Origin: Tolypeutes matacus
Lineage: Eukaryota; Chordata; Mammalia; Cingulata; Chlamyphoridae
Assembly (NCBI GenBank): GCA_026826555.1
Contig: JAKSZT010053764.1
Location: 35,608,079 to 35,672,078, forward strand
Direction of reading: 5' to 3'
Length of the DNA: 64,000 nucleotides
In this document: piece by piece, positions 61,799 to 64,000 of the stretch
Layout: every line of letters begins with the position of its first letter
Numbering within the stretch: position 1 is the stretch's first letter
Made by a program: the position numbers and the translations under genes
The notes under the pieces: model-generated
The model's database searches: none
What the model was told of the DNA's origin: nothing
Seen by the model: the letters and a program-made list of their open reading frames with translations, nothing else

Positions 61799-61968
61799 TT
61801 TTTTTTTTTTAAAGATTTTATTTATTTATTCATTTATCCCCCCTTGCTGCTTGTGCTCGCTGGGTCAGCCAACCACGCCGTGCGGGCGGGCCTACCCTCA
61901 CCAGGAGGCTCCGGGAACCGAACCCGGGGCCTCCCATATGGTAAATGGGAGCCCTACTGATTGAGCCA
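61799..61968 (-). mobile_element. DAS SINE (single tRNA head), antisense
   Basis: Poly(T), ATTTATTCATTTATCCCCCC, then GGGAACCGAACCCGGGGCCT and GATTGAGCCACA. Flanked by CAGATGCTTGTT (61787-61798 and 61969-61980). The last bases of the head may be lost or shared with the duplication. Confidence 0.9.
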
Positions 61969-62045
61969 CAGATGCTTGTTAAAGTGCAACATTTTGGAAC
62001 CCACCTCAGTGACCAGGAAACTGCATTTTAAAGAACTTCCCCAAA

Positions 62046-62070
62046 TGACACTTTCATTTGGAAAGTGTCA
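62046..62070. repeat. Perfect 10-bp inverted repeat (hairpin)
   Basis: Arms TGACACTTTC (62046-62055) and GAAAGTGTCA (62061-62070) around the 5-nt loop ATTTG. The left arm and loop recur once as GACACTTTCATTT at 62074-62086. Confidence 0.9.
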
Positions 62071-62652
62071 AAGGACACTTTCATTTAAGAAATATTCATC
62101 TAAAATGGGGAAAATAGGAGGAGCCACTATAAGAAATTGAGAAGAGTTTGAGAAGGAAAAGTAAGAGAGCAGGGTGCCCATAGCCAAGAGACTCAAGCGT
62201 TTCACCAAGAGCTGGGGGAAATGTTGCTGAGTCGGCAAGAGGGATAACAGAGGCGTAAATTGAAAAAGGGAAGCCGTAAAAGAACAAGAAGAAAATAGGT
62301 ACATTTTTACCTGATCACAAGATACAGTACAATGTAAACATAAAAGCAAAGGAAGAAAACAAAGTATTGCCAGATTTGACTACATTAATGTTCAATACTT
62401 CATCACATCAAAGAAATGCTATAAAATATTAAATAACATGAGAAATTATGGTGAGATCTTGCACCATATGTGATTAAGTAAAGTTTAATATCATTAATAT
62501 GTTGAGTTTCTATCATTCATTCAGAAAACTATAACTACCTCAATAGAAAAATTAGCATACACATGAATACACAATCCCAAAGAAAATGCTATTGTCAATC
62601 TGTCGAAATTGAAGATGAAATAAATATTAAAATATAAATGAAATACCAGTTT

Positions 62653-63004
62653 GGGAAGCAGATGTGACTCAAGCAATTGGGCTCCCATCTACCACATGGG
62701 GGGGTCCCAGGTTTGGTTCCGGGTACCTCCTGGGGAAAGTTGAGCTGGAACAGTGGGTGGGCGCACAAGCTGATGCAACAAAATGACACAACAAAGAAAC
62801 ACGGGGGACAATGAGAGACACAACAAACCAGGAAGCTGAGGTGGCTCAAGTGATTGAGTACCTCTCTCCTGCATGGGAGGTCCCAGGTTCGGTTCCCAGT
62901 GCCTCCTAACGAAAAGATGAGCAGACACAGCAGACGGTGAGCGCAGTCAATGGAGTAGGGGGTTGGGGGTGAGGAATAAATAAATAAATCTTAAAAAAAA
63001 AGAA
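62653..63004 (+). mobile_element. DAS SINE dimer
   Basis: Heads GGGAAGCAGATGTGACTCAA and GGAAGCTGAGGTGGCTCAAG, B boxes GGTTTGGTTCC and GGTTCGGTTCC, tail AATAAATAAATAAATCTTAA. Flanked by ACCAGTTT repeats. Confidence 0.88.
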
Positions 63005-63880
63005 AAACCAGTTTTATCTCCCCAAACTGGCACATACTTTTGCCTAAAAGTAGAATAACACTGTGGCATGGGGAATCAGGGAAAGGAGCAAAGCCATTCA
63101 CTGTTAATAGCAACATACGTGGTTCAACTTTTCTGAAAGGCAGTTGGAAGTCTACACCAAAAGTTTTTAAAATATTCCTACCCTTTTTCAAAGCAAGTCT
63201 GTTTCTAGGAAGTCATCGTTTCCATTCACATAAAAAGATGTTCCTTCCAGAATTATTGATAATATCAACAGACTTGAAACAACTTGAATGTCCAACAGCA
63301 GGAGTTTGATTAGATAAGTTATATAATAGAAGAATGATGCTATTTTTCTAAAGCCTTTACAAATCAGGCATTAGGAAAAGTCTCTAGGAGCAGATGTGGC
63401 TCAGGCAGTTTAGCTCCTGCCTCCCACATGGGAGGGCCCAGGTTTGGTCCCCTGTGCCTCCTGAAAAAACAAAACAAAACAAAAAAATGAACAACAAGCA
63501 TTGTAAGCAACCCCAGTGAACCAAAGAGTACAGACGCTTTTCTCGGTATCTGCGGCCCCTCAACTCCACACAGGTGAACACTGTGTGAGCCAAAAATGTA
63601 CCATTTTTGCCTTAAAATTTGTATTGGCAAGAAAATATAATCATTAAAGGAAAAAAAGGTTATACAATGGTTTGTACAGTATGATACTGAAATTGATAAC
63701 AATAGTGTATATTTGTGTGTACCTTCCTATAAGCATAGATAAAGAGCCGAGGAGGAAATAATGGTTTAATTAAGTGATATGATCACAGGCTGTTTTAATT
63801 TTTTTCTTTAATGTTTTTTTTGCATTTTTGTATATTTGCCATAACAAATGCATAGGTATTACTTTTTATTTTTTTATTTT
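63005..63880 (+). mobile_element. Ancient L1/HAL1-like fragment, interrupted by a SINE
   Basis: Sequence such as TGAATGTCCAACAGCAGGAG and the 3' section around 63655-63850 looks like a degraded L1 3' end. A DAS monomer (63387-63490) sits within it. Confidence 0.45.
63387..63490 (+). mobile_element. DAS SINE monomer
   Basis: GGAGCAGATGTGGCTCAGGC head, CCCAGGTTTGGTCCCCTGTG B box and a CAAAACAAAAC tail. Confidence 0.82.
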
Positions 63881-64000
63881 TTCTTCCACCCCGCCCTGGT
63901 ATTATTTTTAAAATAAACAAGGAAACCAGCAAAAGCTTGTTTTGAGAAATCCCAGGCTCAGTTATTTATTTTTTTTAACTAACACAGCTCTTTTTTATTT

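Larger units (their letters stand above)
45161..64000. other. 5' flank of TLE1 / intergenic region
   Basis: No protein-coding gene is recognised over about 18.8 kb. It holds two DAS clusters, a long antisense L1 5' region, an ERV solo LTR, several MIRs and old L1 pieces. The stretches 45900-47200, 50600-52950, 53850-55450, 57000-59800 and 60320-61270 contain nothing I can assign. Confidence 0.75.

Noticed and set aside
1..64000. CRISPR arrays, operons, phage or prokaryotic defence systems
   Set aside because: Spliced exons, SINEs, L1, MIR and a CpG island show mammalian nuclear DNA; no spaced repeat array was seen.

Overview
This window is vertebrate nuclear DNA from a placental mammal, most likely an armadillo (Dasypus-like xenarthran). 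The evidence is many tRNA-derived SINEs of the DAS type: a tRNA-like head with A-box and B-box-like motifs, a body ending in GGGGGGATAAATGAATAAATAAAT, and one- or two-unit versions. I know this family from the nine-banded armadillo. MIR, MER5A, MER20 and old L1 remnants are also present, as expected in any placental genome. No bacterial genes, CRISPR arrays or operons are present.

The one recognisable protein-coding gene is TLE1, a Groucho-family transcriptional corepressor, on the minus strand. Exons 1 to 7 are here: exon 1 at 43252-43275, exon 2 at 42342-42442, exon 3 at 40821-40884, exon 4 at 40655-40699, exon 5 at 14570-14632, exon 6 at 12846-12920 and exon 7 at 610-814. Together they encode residues 1 to about 192, meaning the whole Q (tetramerisation) domain and most of the GP domain. 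All splice sites are canonical and all phases join. The CcN, SP and WD40 regions lie off the left edge.

From right to left: 45.2-64 kb is 5'-flanking DNA without a recognisable gene. It carries L1 fragments, DAS SINEs, MIRs and a solo LTR with perfect 6-bp target duplications. A CpG island at about 42.2-45.2 kb holds the promoter, exon 1 and exon 2. A 26-kb intron 4 contains repeats, several repeat-poor AT-rich blocks that look like candidate enhancers, and a 1.6-kb poly(A)-tailed retrocopy of an unidentified GC-rich gene inserted inside a DAS SINE. Introns 5 and 6 and part of intron 7 fill the left side.

Nearly all other open frames are chance frames in CpG-rich or repeat DNA. I did not find a new multi-gene system. 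The most unusual items are the nested retrocopy (5'-truncated, open frame still intact), the young-looking solo LTR with YY1-like motifs, and the candidate noncoding elements around TLE1.
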